This document shows positions 61,166 through 64,000 of a stretch of DNA of 64,000 nt, in pieces. The translations under genes and the position numbers were made by a program. This DNA is from Bacteroidota bacterium (GTDB lineage: Bacteria > Bacteroidota > Bacteroidia > 2-12-FULL-35-15): assembly GCA_016722565.1 (NCBI GenBank), contig JADKIU010000003.1, positions 186,001-250,000 of the forward strand, read 5' to 3'. Below the pieces are notes generated by a model, which was not told where the DNA came from, searched no databases, and worked only from the letters and a program-made list of their open reading frames with translations. Within the stretch, counting starts at the first letter, position 1; every line of letters starts with the position of its first letter.

Positions 61166-62332
61166 TTAGGCTGTTACTTCTTCTTTGCTAAAATCGTAGT
61201 TGGAATAATCCGTTATCACGTTGTAAAGTGTATCGCGTTCAATGGGTGTGCGACCAACTTGTTTGATCAATTCAACCAGTTGTTGTGTTGTTAAAGCCGG
61301 AGATTGTTCTTCCGAACCGGCCATGGTATAAATTTTTGTGGTATCATCAATTGTTCCGTCAATATCATCCACACCAAATGCCAACGATAACTGAGCCGTT
61401 GTTCTTCCAATCATTGGCCAATACGCTTTTACATGTCCGAAATTATCCATAAAAATACGTGAAACAGCGTAGTTGCGTAAATCTTCGATTACAGTTGATT
61501 CGGCAATATGACTCATCTGATTGCCACCATTTCTGAATTTAAGCGGAATGAACGTATTAAACCCTTTTGTTTTATCCTGCAAATCACGTAAACGGTTCAT
61601 ATGATCAATACGATGTTCAAACTTTTCAACATGGCCGTACAACATGGTTGCATTCGAAGGCATTCCGAGCTTATGTGCTGTTTCATGAATCTCTAACCAT
61701 TGAGCAGATGTACATTTATCTTCACAAATTTCTTTACGGATGGTTTCATCAAAAATTTCTGCTCCTCCTCCCGGTAAAGAATTTTGTCCATGGTCTTTTA
61801 AAATTCTCAAACCTTCTTCGTAACTCACTTTCGCTTTTCTGCACATATAATCCAATTCAACAGCGGTAAATGCTTTTACATGGATATCAGGTCGAATGTC
61901 TTTTATTTTTTTTATCAGTTCAGCAAAATACATCAACCCCATTTTCGGATGAACTCCTCCCACAATATGCACTTCAGTAACTGGCTTGCCATCATAACTT
62001 CTTACTTTATCCAAAATTTCGGCTTCCGACAATTCCCAACCTTCTTCCTTATTCTTTAATAAACGGGAATAGGAGCAAAATTTACAATCGAATACACAAA
62101 TATTGGTCGGTTCGATATGGAAGTTTCTGTTGAAATACACATTATTTCCATTTTTTTGCTCACGTACAAAGTTTGCCAATGTTCCTAAAAAGCCCAATTC
62201 GCCTTTTTCATACAAAAGCACCCCTTCATCAAACGTTATGCGCTGATTCCCGAGTACTTTTTCGGCAATTTTTTTTAAATCGTTGGAAAGTTTGGAATCC
62301 AATAAAAGGGAAGAAATGGCTTGTGCTGACAT
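61166..62332 (-). CDS. mqnE: Aminofutalosine synthase MqnE (radical SAM)
   Basis: 388 aa. The CxxxCxxC cluster motif lies in NICVFDCKFCSYSR (~77-90), with HIVGGVHPKMGL, LPGGGAEIFD and MFMDNFGHVKAYWP-like segments typical of MqnE/MqnC. It joins chorismate-derived enolpyruvyl benzoate to SAM to make aminofutalosine in the futalosine route to menaquinone. Length and motif spacing favour MqnE over MqnC or CofH. Confidence 0.9.
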   Translation of the reverse strand: MSAQAISSLLLDSKLSNDLKKIAEKVLGNQRITFDEGVLLYEKGELGFLGTLANFVREQKNGNNVYFNRNFHIEPTNICVFDCKFCSYSRLLKNKEEGWELSEAEILDKVRSYDGKPVTEVHIVGGVHPKMGLMYFAELIKKIKDIRPDIHVKAFTAVELDYMCRKAKVSYEEGLRILKDHGQNSLPGGGAEIFDETIRKEICEDKCTSAQWLEIHETAHKLGMPSNATMLYGHVEKFEHRIDHMNRLRDLQDKTKGFNTFIPLKFRNGGNQMSHIAESTVIEDLRNYAVSRIFMDNFGHVKAYWPMIGRTTAQLSLAFGVDDIDGTIDDTTKIYTMAGSEEQSPALTTQQLVELIKQVGRTPIERDTLYNVITDYSNYDFSKEEVTA

Positions 62333-62349
62333 GAGAATAATTTAGGGTA

Positions 62350-62380
62350 CAAATTTACGCTTTGTCCACTTTATTAACAA
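62350..62380 (-). promoter_or_regulatory. Promoter of mqnE
   Basis: On the minus strand TTG (62378-62380), 20 nt, then TAAATTTG (62350-62357) fits the phylum consensus. The start would be only ~10 nt before the mqnE ATG. On the plus strand a TATCTTTG (62400-62407) may serve the response-regulator gene, with transcription starting next to its ATG. Confidence 0.6.
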
Positions 62381-62414
62381 GCATAGAAAGTTTTTGTTTT
62401 ATCTTTGTACCCGT

Positions 62415-63110
62415 ATGAGCCAAAAGCGCATTTTATTAGTTGAAGACGAAGAGCATTTGCTTCAAACCATCCGCTTAAACCTGGAATTGGAAGGATATGA
62501 CGTATCTACCGCCTCCAATGGCTTAGATGCGCTTAAAACCTTCCGAAATTACAATTTCAGCCTGATTATTCTGGATGTGATGCTGCCCGAAATGAATGGA
62601 TTTGACGTTTGTGAGCAAATCCGGAAAGAAAACAGCAAAGTGCCCATTCTGTTTCTAACGGCCAAAGGCTCTAGCTCCGATAAAATTCAAGGGTTGAAAT
62701 TGGGCGCAGATGACTATCTCACCAAACCGTTTAATCTGGAAGAATTGCTCCTGCGCATACAGATACTTGTGAAAAGAGGTAGCCAACAAAAAGAAACTGA
62801 AAAAACGATTGAATCCTATACGTTTGGTAATAATATGGTGAATTTTATCACCTATGAAATTACCGGAGTAAGCGGCAAGTCAGAGATCAGCAAAAAAGAA
62901 ATTGCGCTCTTAAAACTATTAATTGAACGTAAGGGAGAAGTCGTTTCACGAGAAGAAATTCTGGACTCCGTTTGGGGGAAGGATGCCTATCCATCATCAC
63001 GCACAATCGACAATTATATACTTGCTTTTCGGAAATATTTTGAAAAAAATCAACGGGAACCGATTCACTTCCACTCCATCAGAAGTGTGGGATATAAATT
63101 TACGGAGTAG
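62415..63110 (+). CDS. OmpR-family response regulator
   Basis: 231 aa from MSQKRILLVEDEEHLL. A frame seven codons longer exists but overlaps the putative -7 box. The receiver domain (1-120) has the acidic pair in LLVEDEE, the phospho-Asp in LIILDVMLPEMNGFDV and the Lys in ADDYLTKPFNLEELLLR. The winged helix (about 140-230) ends FHSIRSVGYKFTE. No histidine kinase is adjacent in the window, so it is an orphan here. Confidence 0.9.
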   Translation: MSQKRILLVEDEEHLLQTIRLNLELEGYDVSTASNGLDALKTFRNYNFSLIILDVMLPEMNGFDVCEQIRKENSKVPILFLTAKGSSSDKIQGLKLGADDYLTKPFNLEELLLRIQILVKRGSQQKETEKTIESYTFGNNMVNFITYEITGVSGKSEISKKEIALLKLLIERKGEVVSREEILDSVWGKDAYPSSRTIDNYILAFRKYFEKNQREPIHFHSIRSVGYKFTE

Positions 63111-63175
63111 TTCTTACCAGAATTGTGTACATCAGAGTCGTCATTGCAATTAAAGAAACAAGGACATGAATAAGA

Positions 63176-63424
63176 TTACTTTGTTTTCTCCACTTTCACA
63201 GGTTCCTTCCCTTCCTCTTTCTCCATGGCTTCAATAATCACAAACATGACTAACAAAATCAACAAAATAACAATGAACACCTTTTTGTTTTTATAAAGCG
63301 GTGTTTTGTACAAAGGCTTTGTAGCTGACTGATAATTATACATCAACTTCTTAAAATCTTTATGCTTGTTGATTTGCTCGTCCGGCAAATCGGGTCTATC
63401 AATATTGAATTTCAAGTTCGACAT
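63176..63424 (-). CDS. Small single-pass membrane protein next to the sigma factor
   Basis: 82 aa: a soluble N-terminus (~1-48), one membrane helix (KKVFIVILLILLVMFVIIEAM, ~47-67) and a charged tail. Its ATG overlaps the sigma stop by one base (TAATG), so translation is coupled. Position and topology suggest an anti-sigma or membrane tether, but no anti-sigma domain is visible. Confidence 0.72.
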   Translation of the reverse strand: MSNLKFNIDRPDLPDEQINKHKDFKKLMYNYQSATKPLYKTPLYKNKKVFIVILLILLVMFVIIEAMEKEEGKEPVKVEKTK

Positions 63425-63984
63425 TATTTCTTGCTCAACACTTTTTTTAATTTATCTAAAATGCGATAGACTTTCACTTTCGCATTGTTCTCAGTAATAC
63501 CAATAATCGCACCGACTTCAGCAAAAGAACGTTTTTCGAAAAAACGAAGCTCTATTAATTGAACTTCATTTTCTTCTAATCCTTTTAATGCACTCATCAT
63601 TTGTTTAATTCCTTCTGCATTTTCCTCCAAGTCGGTTTCCTGAGCAATCTGCAAAATCCCGTTTTGATCCAAGCTTACCACCCTATTTGCATTATTTTTT
63701 CTAAAATACATATTAATTTCATTAAAGGCAATTCTGAATAACCAGGCAGAAAATGGAACTCCTTTATATTCGTATTGCTTCAGATTAATGAGTGCTTTTA
63801 AAAAAACCTGTGATGTGATATCAGCCGTTAGCTCTTCGTCTTCCGTTCTGCGATAAATAAATACGAAAATCGATTTATAATATTTATCGTACAAGACACC
63901 AAAACGCGCTGAATTTTCTTTAGCAGCATTTATTTGCTGCAATTCCTGCTGAATTTCGATATCCGATTTATGATGAGAGCTCAC
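63424..63984 (-). CDS. ECF-type RNA polymerase sigma factor
   Basis: 186 aa. Region 2 is FGVLYDKYYKSIFVFIYRRTEDEELTADITSQVFLKAL...FSAWLFRIAFNEI, and region 4 is LIELRFFEKRSFAEVGAIIGITENNAKVKVYRILDKLKK. It directs transcription of an unknown regulon, with the small membrane protein downstream as likely partner. The start is near the window edge but complete. Confidence 0.9.
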   Translation of the reverse strand: MSSHHKSDIEIQQELQQINAAKENSARFGVLYDKYYKSIFVFIYRRTEDEELTADITSQVFLKALINLKQYEYKGVPFSAWLFRIAFNEINMYFRKNNANRVVSLDQNGILQIAQETDLEENAEGIKQMMSALKGLEENEVQLIELRFFEKRSFAEVGAIIGITENNAKVKVYRILDKLKKVLSKK

Positions 63985-64000
63985 CGGTACAAATTAGTTT

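Overview
The window looks like a piece of a low-GC Bacteroidota chromosome (Flavobacteriia/Chitinophagia-like, possibly from a metagenome). The reasons are several proteins with type IX secretion (T9SS) C-terminal sorting domains, promoters of the TTTG-N19-TAnnTTTG class, near absence of Shine-Dalgarno sequences, and familiar phylum genes (PUR/DUF3276, DUF4476, a long NusB, leucine dehydrogenase, mqnE, pntAB). No phage or transposase genes are visible. Five genes carry apparent frameshifts or an internal deletion (near 1345, 2900, 32895, 42335 and 52447). Some are probably residual assembly indels.

1-11.1 kb is an RNA-repair and RNA-quality-control island. A WYL regulator (6967-7989, +) is divergent from a Ro60/TROVE gene (5179-6696, -). 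Ro60 is followed by a tight array of tRNA-mimicking Y-like RNAs (about 4236-5135), a tRNA-Lys(UUU), a small membrane protein and an RtcB ligase gene that is split by a frameshift. A near-palindromic site, T(A/G)CGCA-N6-TTGCGCA, occurs three times (4049, 6800, 6901), in front of the RtcB1 operon, Ro60 and the WYL gene, and so defines a small regulon. Converging on the WYL gene is a second module: a basic protein of unknown function, RtcB2 and the release-factor homologue PrfH. Its leader carries a 14-codon ORF with a perfect AGGAGG, which is unusual in this phylum.

11.2-16.9 kb is a five-gene operon (transcribed right to left) that I do not recognise as a described system: a ubiquitin-like/MoaD-like protein ending in Gly-Gly, a DUF4132 protein, an E1/ThiF-like adenylating enzyme without the usual zinc cysteines, an SPFH/band-7 protein and a divergent NAD-kinase-like protein.

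17-32 kb is mixed: an FKBP, TPR proteins (one seemingly a SpoIIE-phosphatase sensor that has lost its catalytic domain), DUF4476, a phospholipase D lipoprotein, a ceramidase-like membrane protein, YiaA, a Crp-type regulator, a Pif1-like helicase, a POT peptide transporter and a metallophosphoesterase, separated by several dispersed repeats.

32-40 kb is mostly housekeeping: coaE (internally deleted), YbbR, yajC, a DUF1573 lipoprotein, nusB, leucine dehydrogenase, an MsbA-like ABC exporter and a PUR protein. 41-58.5 kb alternates secreted T9SS proteins with GDPD, pntAB and small stress/DinB/SRPBCC genes. Three neighbouring T9SS genes carry an almost identical 228-bp sorting-domain cassette. 58.9-61.1 kb is an ArsR-SRPBCC-SRPBCC/VOC-DoxX operon with a textbook promoter and operator. 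The window ends with mqnE, a response regulator and an ECF sigma factor with a small membrane partner.
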